Below, piece after piece: positions 1 to 7,076 of a DNA stretch of 16,412 nucleotides. Below the pieces are notes generated by a model that ran no database searches, was not told the DNA's origin, and saw only the letters and a list, made by a program, of their open reading frames with translations. Origin of the DNA: DAOQAK01 sp043801235 (GTDB taxonomy: Bacteria; Bacteroidota; Bacteroidia; Bacteroidales; CG2-30-32-10); assembly GCA_043801235.1 (NCBI GenBank), contig JAZDMF010000189.1, positions 1-16,412 of the forward strand, given 5' to 3'. How positions within the stretch are numbered: the stretch's first letter is position 1; every line of letters begins with the position of its first letter. The translations under genes were made by a program, and so were the position numbers.

Positions 1-3000
1 TGCGGATTTGCATTGCTGGCTACAGGCAGTGTGCAGGAAATTATGGACGTTGCCGGTGTGGCACATCTAACAGCAATAAAATCGCGCATTCCTTTCCTCC
101 ATTTCTTTGATGGATTCCGCACATCAGCCGAAGTTCAGAAAATTGAAACTATTTCAACGGAACAAATGGCAAATCTTCTTGATTATAAAGCGCTGCAGGA
201 ATACCGCGACAGGGCTTTAAATCCGGAACATCCCGTTACACGTGGTACAGCTCAAAACCCCGACATATATTTCCAGTCGAGGGAGGCAGCCAATAAATTT
301 TATCTTGAAGTTCCTGATATGGTGGAAGCATATATGCAGGAAGTGAATAAAATAACAGGACGCGAATATCATCCGTTTACTTATTACGGCCCTGAAGATG
401 CCGAAAATATTATTGTTGCCATGGGATCAATTACTGACACAACAAAAGAAGTTATTGATTACCTGCAGGCAAAAGGAGAAAAACTGGGATTAATAACCGT
501 GCATCTCTACAGGCCCTTTTCTGAAAAATATTTCTTTAATGTATTACCTAAATCGGCAAAAAGAATTTGCGTACTCGACCGTACCAAAGAGCCCGGAGCA
601 AATGGAGAACCTTTATACCTCGATGTCCGCGATTTATTCTATGAAAAAGATTTTAAACCCATGATCATTGGCGGAAGGTATGGCTTAAGTTCAAAAGATA
701 CCACACCTGCCATGGTGCTTTCAATCTATAATAACCTCAAAAGCCCTCAGCAGAAAAATCATTTTACCGTAGGAATAGAAGATGATGTTACAAAACTTTC
801 ACTTCCGATTTTGCCCGAAATAAGTGTGTCACCGAAAGGAACCTATGAAGCAAAATTTTATGGGATAGGCGCTGACGGAACTGTTGGGGCAAATAAAAAT
901 TCAATTAAAATTATTGGTGAAACCACCGATAAATATTGCCAGGCTTATTTTGCATACGACTCAAAAAAATCAGGGGGCGTTACCATTTCCAATCTTCGTT
1001 TTGGTGATACTCCAATACGTTCGCCTTATTATGTAAACACTCCCGACTTTGTTGCATGCCATGTTCCCGCCTATCTTGAAAAATATGAAATGCTGAAGGG
1101 CCTGAAAAAAGGAGGTTCTTTCCTTCTGAACAGCATATGGGATGAAGAAGAAACAAAACGCAGGCTGCCGGATAATATGAAAAAATATCTGTCGGAAAAT
1201 GAAATAAAATTTTATATCATCAATGCTACTAAAATTGCAGAAGACATTGGAATGGGAACACGCACCAATTCCATTATGCAGTCAGCATTTTTCAAGATAT
1301 CCAATGTGATTCCATATGACCTTGCTGTAAAAGATATGAAAGATGCAATTGTAAAAACCTACGGCAGACAAGGCGAAAACGTTATAAAAATGAATTATGC
1401 CTCTATTGATAAAGGCGGTGAAGTGACCGAAGTGAAAATTCCTGCTGACTGGAAGAATATTGAACTGAAGCCAAAGAAAGACGACAGGAAAATTCCTGAT
1501 TTTATTAAAAATGTAATGGAGCCGATTAACGCTTTGAAAGGCGACAACCTTCCTGTTAGCGCATTCCTCGGTCGTGAAGATGGTACTTTCCCTTCCGGAA
1601 CTACTCAATACGAAAAGAGAGGTATTGCAGTAAATGTTCCCGAGTGGATCCCTGCAAATTGTATTCAGTGTAATCAGTGTGCATATATCTGTCCTCATGC
1701 TGCCATACGTCCTTTCCTTCTGAATAAGGAAGAACAGGATAAGTCACCTACAGGAACAGCCACATTAAAAGCCATTGGCAAAGAGCTTGAAGGTTACCAG
1801 TTCCGCATGCAGGTAAGCGTGCTGGATTGCGCCGGTTGCGGCAATTGTGAGGATGTTTGTCCATCCAAAGTAAAAGCTCTTGAAATGAAACCTCTCGGAT
1901 CGCAGGAAGCTGAAATAGAACGCTGGAATTATTTTGAAAAGAATGTTACTTATAAAGATAACATCGTTGATAAATTCAAAACTTTCAAGAACAGCCAGTT
2001 TGCACAACCCCTGTTTGAATTTTCAGGAGCCTGCGCAGGTTGCGGCGAAACTCCTTATATAAAACTTATTACTCAATTGTATGGAGAGCGCATGATTGTT
2101 GGTAATGCAACAGGATGCTCTTCCATTTACGGTGGTTCTGCTCCCGCCACGCCTTATCGTGCAAGCAACAGAAATGGCAAGGGTGTGGCATGGGCCAATT
2201 CATTATTTGAAGATAATGCAGAATATGGTTTTGGTATAGCGCTTGGCGTAGGAAAAATCAGAACACGCATTGCCCGTTTGATGGAAGAAGCGCTGGCTAC
2301 TGAAATTCCTGCCGAAATGAAAGAAGTTTTTACCGGCTGGATTGCTGCAAAAGATAAAGCAGAAGAATCAATCATAGCTTCAGAAAAAGTTTTAAAGGTT
2401 TTGGAAAACAGCAAGCATCCTGTTGCAAGCCAGATAATGGGATACAAACAGTACCTTATCAAGAAATCGGTTTGGGCATTTGGCGGCGATGGATGGGCTT
2501 ATGATATTGGATATGGCGGCATTGACCATGTACTGGCTTCAGGAGAAGACATCAATCTTCTTGTTCTTGATACAGAAGTATATTCCAATACAGGCGGACA
2601 GTCATCAAAAGCTACACCCATTGGCGCTGTTGCTAAATTTGCAGCATCAGGAAAAAGAGTACGCAAAAAAGATCTGGGCATGATGGCTATTTCATACGGT
2701 TATGTTTATGTTGCGCAGGTAGCTATAGGTGCAAACAACGGACAGTATTTCCGCGCCATTAAAGAAGCTGAAGCATATCCTGGCCCTTCTATCATCATTG
2801 CTTATTCCCCCTGTATCAATCATGGCATGCGTGCAGGAATGGGAAAAACACAGGAACAGCAGGATTTTGCAGTAAAATCAGGTTACTGGCATCTGTACCG
2901 TTACAACCCGCTGCTTGAAAAAGAAGGAAAGAATCCATTCACGCTGGATTCTAAAGAGCCCAACTGGCCGGAATTCCAGAAGTTCCTCGACAGCGAAGTA

Positions 3001-3126
3001 CGTTACACCTCACTGAGAAAAGAATTTCCTAAAGAAGCTGAAGTGTTATTCAAAGCAGCCGAAGAAGCTGCAAAATGGCGTTACAATGTGTATAAGCGCT
3101 ATTCGTTAATGGAGTATTCAAAGTAA
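1..3126 (+). CDS. nifJ: Pyruvate:ferredoxin (flavodoxin) oxidoreductase, 5'-truncated by the window edge
   Basis: Catalyses CoA-dependent oxidative decarboxylation of pyruvate to acetyl-CoA, passing electrons to ferredoxin or flavodoxin in the cytoplasm; typical of anaerobes. The frame is open from base 1, and the first visible residues (LLATGSVQEIMD, then KSRIPFLHFFDGFRTS) match a part of the family about 140 residues from the N-terminus. About 1,041 of roughly 1,180 residues are therefore present, and the TTG at 13 is not a real start. Visible motifs in order: a ferredoxin-like domain with two 4Fe-4S motifs (CIQCNQC with a following CP at 1660-1695, and CAGCGNC with a following CP at 1828-1863); CAGCGETPY at 2032, which binds the third cluster near the thiamine diphosphate site; and the ThDP motif GDGWAYDIGYGG at 2488 with NTGGQSSK about 30 residues later. 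The conserved C-terminal Cys context YSPCINHGMRAGMG is also present. The gene ends in TAA, and no frameshift is seen. Confidence 0.97.
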   Translation, partial: CGFALLATGSVQEIMDVAGVAHLTAIKSRIPFLHFFDGFRTSAEVQKIETISTEQMANLLDYKALQEYRDRALNPEHPVTRGTAQNPDIYFQSREAANKFYLEVPDMVEAYMQEVNKITGREYHPFTYYGPEDAENIIVAMGSITDTTKEVIDYLQAKGEKLGLITVHLYRPFSEKYFFNVLPKSAKRICVLDRTKEPGANGEPLYLDVRDLFYEKDFKPMIIGGRYGLSSKDTTPAMVLSIYNNLKSPQQKNHFTVGIEDDVTKLSLPILPEISVSPKGTYEAKFYGIGADGTVGANKNSIKIIGETTDKYCQAYFAYDSKKSGGVTISNLRFGDTPIRSPYYVNTPDFVACHVPAYLEKYEMLKGLKKGGSFLLNSIWDEEETKRRLPDNMKKYLSENEIKFYIINATKIAEDIGMGTRTNSIMQSAFFKISNVIPYDLAVKDMKDAIVKTYGRQGENVIKMNYASIDKGGEVTEVKIPADWKNIELKPKKDDRKIPDFIKNVMEPINALKGDNLPVSAFLGREDGTFPSGTTQYEKRGIAVNVPEWIPANCIQCNQCAYICPHAAIRPFLLNKEEQDKSPTGTATLKAIGKELEGYQFRMQVSVLDCAGCGNCEDVCPSKVKALEMKPLGSQEAEIERWNYFEKNVTYKDNIVDKFKTFKNSQFAQPLFEFSGACAGCGETPYIKLITQLYGERMIVGNATGCSSIYGGSAPATPYRASNRNGKGVAWANSLFEDNAEYGFGIALGVGKIRTRIARLMEEALATEIPAEMKEVFTGWIAAKDKAEESIIASEKVLKVLENSKHPVASQIMGYKQYLIKKSVWAFGGDGWAYDIGYGGIDHVLASGEDINLLVLDTEVYSNTGGQSSKATPIGAVAKFAASGKRVRKKDLGMMAISYGYVYVAQVAIGANNGQYFRAIKEAEAYPGPSIIIAYSPCINHGMRAGMGKTQEQQDFAVKSGYWHLYRYNPLLEKEGKNPFTLDSKEPNWPEFQKFLDSEVRYTSLRKEFPKEAEVLFKAAEEAAKWRYNVYKRYSLMEYSK

Positions 3127-3144
3127 AAGTTCTTTATTATTTGG

Positions 3145-3263
3145 TCTCTGTATAGCTCTGTGGCCCCGATATCTATCGGGATTCTAAGTGTTCTCTGTGG
3201 TTAAATTTTGATTGTACAATTTTTTAACACAGAGAGCACAGAGTTAACGGAGTTACACAGAGA
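3145..3263. repeat. CTCTGTG/CACAGAG-type imperfect inverted repeat
   Basis: The left half carries TCTCTGTATAGCTCTGTGG (3145-3163) and TTCTCTGTGGTTAAA (3191-3205). The right half (3221-3263) carries TTTTTAACACAGAGAGCAC and GGAGTTACACAGAG. The inner arms 3190-3205 and 3223-3239 can form a stem of about 16 bp with one or two bulges, around a loop containing the palindrome ATTGTACAAT. It lies between convergent transcription units (nifJ and the minus-strand genes), so it may end transcription from either side, but there is no classical hairpin plus T-tract on the plus strand. The same repeat family borders the GxxExxY gene near 12.3-12.7 kb; the 14 bases GGAGTTACACAGAG are identical at 3249-3262 and 12327-12340. 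No reading frame lies between the arms here. Confidence 0.75.
3165..3180. repeat. Small perfect palindrome CCCGATATCTATCGGG
   Basis: A 7-bp perfect stem (CCCGATA / TATCGGG) closes on the 2-base loop TC. It sits inside the left half of the CTCTGTG-type repeat, interrupting it between CTCTGTGG and the next CTCTGTGG. Short palindromes of this CCCGATA kind are commonly scattered between genes in Bacteroidetes genomes (from general knowledge, not searched here). Confidence 0.6.
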
Positions 3264-3266
3264 TTT

Positions 3267-3416
3267 TTATAAAGTACCGTTCAGCAGTTTCCCGCTGTTG
3301 ATCAGTTTTTCAAGGTGGGGTGAATAACGCGATTTTTCCAGCTGATTCATATATTCTTTATTATGCAAATCGCTGCCGGCAAAACAGACCATGTTATTCA
3401 ATAATAATTTTTCCGG
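3267..3416 (-). pseudogene. Remnant of the 3' end of a second CpsB/YwqE-type phosphatase gene
   Basis: The minus-strand frame ending at the TAA at 3267-3269 reads NNMVCFAGSDLHNKEY, then LEKSRYSPHLEKLINSGKLL and NGTL. This aligns without gaps to residues 206-248 of the intact phosphatase at 5612-6358: 34 of 43 residues are identical, and the stop falls at the same place. The metal-binding GSDLH motif is kept. Upstream, similarity fades after about five more codons (PEKLL against CENLI), and an in-frame TAA follows at 3423-3425, so nothing like a full PHP domain remains. The 5' edge overlaps the last codons of the Omp28-like gene in another frame. It is best explained as the tail of a duplicated or displaced phosphatase gene whose body was lost or replaced. 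The about 21% amino-acid divergence without frameshifts suggests that the copy was functional for some time before truncation. Confidence 0.85.
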
Positions 3417-4509
3417 ATGAAATTATTTGATTTTCCGAAACAACATGGTAAATGTAAATTCCTTTTGGCTTGTCTGAAATGTCAACACAATAGTTATCAG
3501 GCATTGATATGAGCGAATGATGAATCATTTCTCCAAGAATATTATAAACAACGATTGAAGCATTTTTCGTATTGCCCATGGTGAAATTAAAGACACCATT
3601 GCATGGATTGGGATAAATGTTAAAATCAGTTGTATTGCTGATTTCACTGATGCTGGCAGAAGATTCTCCAACTTTTAACCCTAACCCGTTATAAACGAAT
3701 TTCTGATAAAAACTTCTCACATAAACAACAAGATTACAATTTGCCATATTATAATCCGTGAGATTTCCCTGGGCAAACAAACGTTGGTCGTTCCATATTA
3801 TTTGTGTGCTGTATAGAGTTCCGGGTGTTCTTGGTCCAGTAATTATACTTTCATGCCAGTAATTCATATCATCAATAGTTGTTGGTAGTTCTCTCAAAAC
3901 GTGATTATGAAGATAGCCTTGTATTGTATCATAGCCTGCACCTTTTATCTGGCAGGCGGCAAGGTTATCTTCAGTCAACGCAGCAACTATCAATAACGGA
4001 TCCGATGTTAAATCTTCTTTTATGTATACTTGAATGTCAATAGTAAGTTCTTGCGTGGTAGAATTATAGTCAGAAGAAAACCCGACATTTAATTTTGAGG
4101 GTTGACCAAGAAGTGTGTCGACAAACTGATGCCATGCAGAAGGAAGGAAAAAGAAACTGGTGTACCCAAATTTTTCCCTGTTTAAAGCCGCTGCAGGAAT
4201 GACACCGGGTACCGTTGGAGAGAAACCATCCGGGATCACTCTTGTAAAATCAGGATCTCCCGGACAAACAGGATCAGTATAGCTGCTATTTTGTCTGTGT
4301 ACCTGAACTGCAAATGCTCTGCCCGGGTGTGCGTTTAAAATACCTGCAAGAATGGAATCACCACTAGGAGAACCGGCACATTCCACGCCGCTAAATTCTT
4401 CAATAATCACATTTTTAAATACCTGTGTGGTATCTACTAATAATTGCGCATTTGCACTCAATCCGCCAACAACGGAGAGTAAAATAAAAGAAAATAAAAA
4501 GTTTTTCAT
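3394..4509 (-). CDS. Omp28-like secreted protein with type IX secretion sorting domain
   Basis: A 371-residue exported protein. The N-terminus (MKNFLFSFILLSVVGGLSANA, then Q) is a signal peptide with cleavage probably after residue 21. Residues 35-270 resemble the Omp28 family: a thioredoxin-like opening VIIEEFSGVECAGSPSG, then VQVHRQNS and the typical YLHNHVLRELPTTI segment. In relatives the first motif usually holds two cysteines (CxxCP); here the second is Ser (C44-A-G-S), so a redox role is doubtful. Residues 290-371 form a type A sorting domain (FNIYPNP, then VYNILGEMI, GIYIYHVV and a GKIIIE end). This sends the protein through the type IX system to the cell surface or medium. Its exact function is unknown. 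The start ATG at 4509 directly precedes the signal peptide; no Shine-Dalgarno is seen. The last codons overlap the phosphatase remnant. Confidence 0.85.
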   Translation of the reverse strand: MKNFLFSFILLSVVGGLSANAQLLVDTTQVFKNVIIEEFSGVECAGSPSGDSILAGILNAHPGRAFAVQVHRQNSSYTDPVCPGDPDFTRVIPDGFSPTVPGVIPAAALNREKFGYTSFFFLPSAWHQFVDTLLGQPSKLNVGFSSDYNSTTQELTIDIQVYIKEDLTSDPLLIVAALTEDNLAACQIKGAGYDTIQGYLHNHVLRELPTTIDDMNYWHESIITGPRTPGTLYSTQIIWNDQRLFAQGNLTDYNMANCNLVVYVRSFYQKFVYNGLGLKVGESSASISEISNTTDFNIYPNPCNGVFNFTMGNTKNASIVVYNILGEMIHHSLISMPDNYCVDISDKPKGIYIYHVVSENQIISSGKIIIE

Positions 4510-4757
4510 AGGTCAGTGGTTTTATGGTTACATATGATTACTGAAAAGTATAAAAAAAATTCATGGGTTAAATTGTTTATTGGTCATAAAACTAATCAAA
4601 TTTTCTGTATTGCCTGACCAGCACCATTTCCTCTCGTTATTAGGACATGAAAATTACATGGGAAACAGGATACTTTACTTTTGGTTTCTTTTGCTGCATT
4701 GCAAGTTTTAAAGACGGGAAATTTTATTTTTTATGCCGAGACGTTACAAAATCAAGA

Positions 4758-4789
4758 CAAATATAAATCTTTTGAGATAAAAAAGCAAG
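4758..4789 (-). promoter_or_regulatory. Candidate Bacteroidetes promoter for the Omp28-like gene
   Basis: On the minus strand, TATATTTG (4758-4765) fits the -7 box TAnnTTTG exactly, and CTTG lies 20 bases upstream (4786-4789) where TTTG is expected. It would give an untranslated leader of about 240 nt before the ATG at 4509. That is long, so the call is tentative. Confidence 0.35.
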
Positions 4790-4845
4790 TTATTATAAGG
4801 TATCCGGAATATTATTTCAAATGCAGATTTTCTATATTTTCTTAT

Positions 4846-4877
4846 TTTCAGTTAAACAATAATTTATTTTATCTTTG
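4846..4877 (+). promoter_or_regulatory. Bacteroidetes-type promoter of the antitoxin/PIN pair
   Basis: TATCTTTG at 4870-4877 is an exact TAnnTTTG -7 box, and TTTC at 4846-4849, 20 bases upstream, is close to the TTTG -33 box. Transcription would begin about 4883, giving a leader of about 20 nt before the ATG at 4902. This position also argues against an earlier start codon at 4875, which would lie inside the -7 box. Confidence 0.65.
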
Positions 4878-4901
4878 TACTCATCAAAAAAAAGAATTGT
4901 T

Positions 4902-5132
4902 ATGCAAAGCATTTTGATTCCGATAACTAATGAAACAGACATTTCTTTTATACTGGGATTTTTTAAAAGACTCGGCATGAAAGCCATGATAATTGACGAG
5001 GAAACCCGCCAGATGAAAGCAAGGAAATCGTTGATTGCTGTTTCCAGGAAAACAAAAAAATCGGATAGTTCCGGTAAAGAAATTCTGGATGAAATAAAAG
5101 CATACCGAAAATCGAAACATGCCGTCAAATAA
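4902..5132 (+). CDS. Small antitoxin-like protein preceding a PIN toxin gene
   Basis: A 76-residue protein (MQSILIPITNETDISFIL...) of a kind often found directly upstream of PIN-domain toxin genes in Bacteroidetes; its presumed role is to bind and neutralise the toxin. Visible features are an N-terminal beta-strand-like stretch, a helix around FILGFFKRLGMKAMII, and a Lys-rich C-terminal half (KARKSLIAVSRKTKKSD, EILDEIKAYRKSK). The ATG at 4902 is chosen because the promoter -7 box ends at 4877. The gene overlaps the next gene by 14 bases, the tight coupling expected of a toxin-antitoxin operon. No strong DNA-binding motif is evident, so the antitoxin function rests on context. Confidence 0.6.
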   Translation: MQSILIPITNETDISFILGFFKRLGMKAMIIDEETRQMKARKSLIAVSRKTKKSDSSGKEILDEIKAYRKSKHAVK

Positions 5133-5544
5133 AATAAGGGTAGTTATAGACACCAACATCTGGATTAGCTTTCTTATAGGGAAAACCATTGCACCGGGTT
5201 TTAATAAATTACTTGCCGATAAGCGGTTTGAGCTTTTATCAAGCAACGAACTGTATGAAGAACTGAGAGGAGTTATATTCCGGCATAAATTCAGTAAATA
5301 TATCACCCGACCAACTGCTGAATATTTCCTGCAGCTTTTTTTGTTAGCGACATTACAAATTGAGGTTTCTTCATCAGTTTCCATTTCACCCGATACGGAT
5401 GATAATTTTTTATTAGCCCTTGCCAAAGACGGTAAATCGCATTTTTAAATTACCGGCGACAAACCGCACCTGCTGAAATTAAATATGTTTGAAAATACCC
5501 GAATCATAACGTTTGCCGATTTTTATTTGAAGTTCTTACAGTGA
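5119..5544 (+). pseudogene. PIN-domain toxin (VapC-like, COG1569-type) with in-frame TAA
   Basis: PIN-domain proteins are metal-dependent RNases, usually toxins of toxin-antitoxin pairs. The frame starts with MPSNKIRVVIDTNIWISFLI (first catalytic Asp, D11). It continues with the acidic helix NELYEELRG and PDTDDNFLLALAKDGKSHF, and then meets TAA at 5446-5448. The same frame goes on for 31 codons beyond the stop (ITGDKPHLLKL, then FENTRIITFADFYLKFLQ) to TGA at 5542-5544. Relatives read ...YLITGDK... here, so the stop stands exactly where a Leu codon is expected: TTA to TAA, one base. The lost tail contains the TGD motif that supplies a catalytic acidic residue and completes the fold. The 109-residue product is thus probably inactive; the full frame would give 141 residues, normal for the family. 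A sequencing error is the main alternative. Confidence 0.85.
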
Positions 5545-5611
5545 GTCCGGCATATCTTTTTTTTACGCGATTTTATCGGGAAACAATTGGTATTAACGGG
5601 AAAATGAAATT

Positions 5612-6358
5612 CTACAAAGTACTGTTTAATAATTTTCCGCTGCTGATCAGCTTTTCAAGTTGCGGGGAATAACGCGCTTTTTCCAGTGATTGCAAATATT
5701 CCATATTATGAAGATCGCTTCCTGCAAAGTCAACCATATTATTTTCTATTAAGTTTTCGCATATTTTTTTTACCTCATTGGAATAAAATCCGGATAGAGA
5801 AGGGATATTTATCTGGAAAAATATTTCACGGTCTTTCAATGTTACATAATGCTCAAAATTATAATGCCAGTATGAATATCGCTCAGGGTGGGCGAGTATG
5901 GGATTGTACCCTTCAAGCTTCATATCGAAGAGGACATGAAAAAGATTTTCCGGAAAGACAAATGCGGAAAGCTCAATCAGTACATATTTTTTTCCGAATG
6001 TAAGAAGGTTGCCTGCCTTAAATTTTTTTACGAGGCCTTCATCAAACATGTATTCGGCTGCAACTTCAACAACTATAGGGATCTGTTGTTTTTCCAGTTC
6101 ATTTCTGACAAGATCAAGACCTTTGAGAATTGTTTCGGATTTGTTTTTAAAATAATCCGACATGATATGCGGAGTCATGATCAATTTTTTGTAACCCAGG
6201 CTATGCATACGTCTGATAAGTTCAACAGATTCTTCAAGGGATTTTGAACCATCATCTAAACCTGGAATTAAATGTGAATGCATGTCGGTTCCAATCAGCG
6301 ACAAGTCTACCGGTACTTTCAGCTTGTTTGATTTGAATATGTTTCCGAAAACTCCCAT
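5612..6358 (-). CDS. CpsB/YwqE-type tyrosine-protein phosphatase (PHP family)
   Basis: A 248-residue metal-dependent phosphatase of the PHP superfamily. CpsB, YwqE and Wzb-like relatives dephosphorylate the tyrosine kinase that controls capsule or exopolysaccharide chain length and export. Motifs: DMHSHLIPGLDDG (residues 25-37, first metal ligands His27/His29), TPH (62-64), AHPERY (156-161) and GSDLH (213-217, last ligands). Length is normal. The ATG at 6358 begins MGVFGNIFKS, a common start for Bacteroidetes members. It is the last gene of the minus-strand glycan cluster and converges with the PIN toxin gene. No tyrosine kinase (Wzc type) lies in the window. A 43-codon fossil of a paralogue lies at 3267-3416. 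Confidence 0.92.
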   Translation of the reverse strand: MGVFGNIFKSNKLKVPVDLSLIGTDMHSHLIPGLDDGSKSLEESVELIRRMHSLGYKKLIMTPHIMSDYFKNKSETILKGLDLVRNELEKQQIPIVVEVAAEYMFDEGLVKKFKAGNLLTFGKKYVLIELSAFVFPENLFHVLFDMKLEGYNPILAHPERYSYWHYNFEHYVTLKDREIFFQINIPSLSGFYSNEVKKICENLIENNMVDFAGSDLHNMEYLQSLEKARYSPQLEKLISSGKLLNSTL

Positions 6359-6363
6359 TAATC

Positions 6364-6408
6364 AATTGTTCAAAGTTCAGGGTTTAAAGTTCAAAGTTTC
6401 ATTTGTTG
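6364..6408. repeat. GTTCAAAG direct repeat, copy 1
   Basis: It reads AATTGTTCAAAGTTCA, a 14-base extra segment, then AAGTTTCATTTGTTG. Without the extra segment it matches copy 2 (6981-7011) at 30 of 31 positions in the same orientation. The extra 14 bases (GGGTTTAAAGTTCA) look like a local duplication of the repeat itself. It lies between the phosphatase gene and the ORF6N gene, so the two copies bracket the ORF6N gene. Confidence 0.8.
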
Positions 6409-6494
6409 TTAGTTGTTAGGGGTGAGTTTTTAGAACTACAAACATTTTATACGGTTTTATTTATAACCAATTGGTTTGCGTTTGCTTTGTTCAA

Positions 6495-6965
6495 TTAGTT
6501 TTTTGTTTTTTCAAGCAGGTAATTCAGCGCTTCATAAACATCGGCAAATTGCCTGTTGTACTTGCTTTCCAGTTGTTTTAACTTTTCAGTAAGGTCTTTA
6601 TGGGTAAGAGCATACTGCCGAACCATCACAAACGCGCGTACAATTGAAATATTTACCTGTATGGCTTTGGGACTGTTCAAAACACTTGCAAGCATTGCAA
6701 CGCCCTGTTCGGTAAAAGCAAAAGGGTTGAATTTACTGTATTTGCCCCTGCCTTTTTCTAAGGTCGCAAATTGCGTCCTTAGAGAATTATATTCGTCTCT
6801 TGTAATTTCAAACATAAAGTCGGCAGGAAAGCGTTCAATATTACGCCTTACAGCTTCTTTTAATCTTTTGGTTTCGGTTTCATATAATTCAGCAAGGTCA
6901 AAATCAAGCATTACCTTTTGCCCACTTATTTCGTAAATCTTGCTTTGTATCAACTGTAGTTGCAT
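6495..6965 (-). CDS. ORF6N (KilA-N-like) domain protein
   Basis: A 156-residue protein with an N-terminal ORF6N domain: IQSKIYEISGQKVMLDFDLA, LYETETKRLKEAVRRNIERF, then FTEQGVAMLASVLNSPKAIQ. The domain is known from phage antirepressors and bacterial accessory genes and is thought to bind DNA. The C-terminal third (residues 120-156: HKDLTEKLKQLESKYNRQF) looks coiled-coil. The ATG at 6965 starts MQLQLIQSKIYEI, typical of the family. The gene has no obvious link to glycan synthesis and is bracketed by direct repeats at 6364-6408 and 6981-7011, which suggests insertion into the cluster. A TAATTTTG box on the minus strand (7056-7063) could serve as its own promoter, but no -33 box is evident. Confidence 0.88.
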   Translation of the reverse strand: MQLQLIQSKIYEISGQKVMLDFDLAELYETETKRLKEAVRRNIERFPADFMFEITRDEYNSLRTQFATLEKGRGKYSKFNPFAFTEQGVAMLASVLNSPKAIQVNISIVRAFVMVRQYALTHKDLTEKLKQLESKYNRQFADVYEALNYLLEKTKN

Positions 6966-6980
6966 TTAGTCAAAAGTTAA

Positions 6981-7011
6981 AATTGTTCAAAGTTCAAAGT
7001 TTCGTTTGTTG
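6981..7011. repeat. GTTCAAAG direct repeat, copy 2
   Basis: Direct copy of the element at 6364-6408, with one mismatch and without its 14-base insertion. It is followed by a run of related short words (GTTGCTGACTGCC, GCAGACTGCGAAC) up to about 7045, which resembles the dispersed low-complexity repeats common in Bacteroidetes spacers. Confidence 0.8.
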
Positions 7012-7076
7012 ACCGTTGCTGACTGCCAATTGCAGACTGCGAACTAACAGGGTTTCAAAATTATTATAGAGCTGAA

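Larger units (their letters stand above)
4510..4901. other. Intergenic region between divergent genes (392 bp)
   Basis: AT-rich spacer between the minus-strand Omp28-like gene and the plus-strand antitoxin gene. No convincing coding frame was found. It holds a good plus-strand promoter next to the antitoxin gene and a weaker minus-strand promoter candidate at 4758-4789. Nothing else was recognised, and none of the phosphatase sequence lost from 3267-3416 was seen here. Confidence 0.6.

Noticed and set aside
13..15. TTG as start of the PFOR gene
   Set aside because: The frame is open from base 1, and the first residues match the family well inside the N-terminal domain; the gene is simply cut by the window edge.
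1282..1698. Minus-strand open frame inside nifJ
   Set aside because: Antisense to a strongly conserved gene, no recognisable family; a shadow frame. The same holds for the other antisense frames in nifJ.
5446..5448. Stop-codon read-through or recoding in the PIN gene
   Set aside because: No known recoding signal or selenocysteine context, and TAA is the most efficient stop; a nonsense mutation or sequence error is simpler.
5545..5611. Terminator between the PIN and CpsB genes
   Set aside because: There is a T-run at 5553-5560, but no convincing stem precedes it on the plus strand; only a 4-bp hairpin was found on the minus strand.
5686..6247. Overlapping plus-strand open frames opposite the CpsB/YwqE gene
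   Set aside because: No family resemblance or promoter, and they lie opposite conserved PHP motifs; shadows.
6364..7045. CRISPR-like array from repeated GTTCAAAG words
   Set aside because: Only two full copies with a gene between them, no regular spacers and no cas genes.
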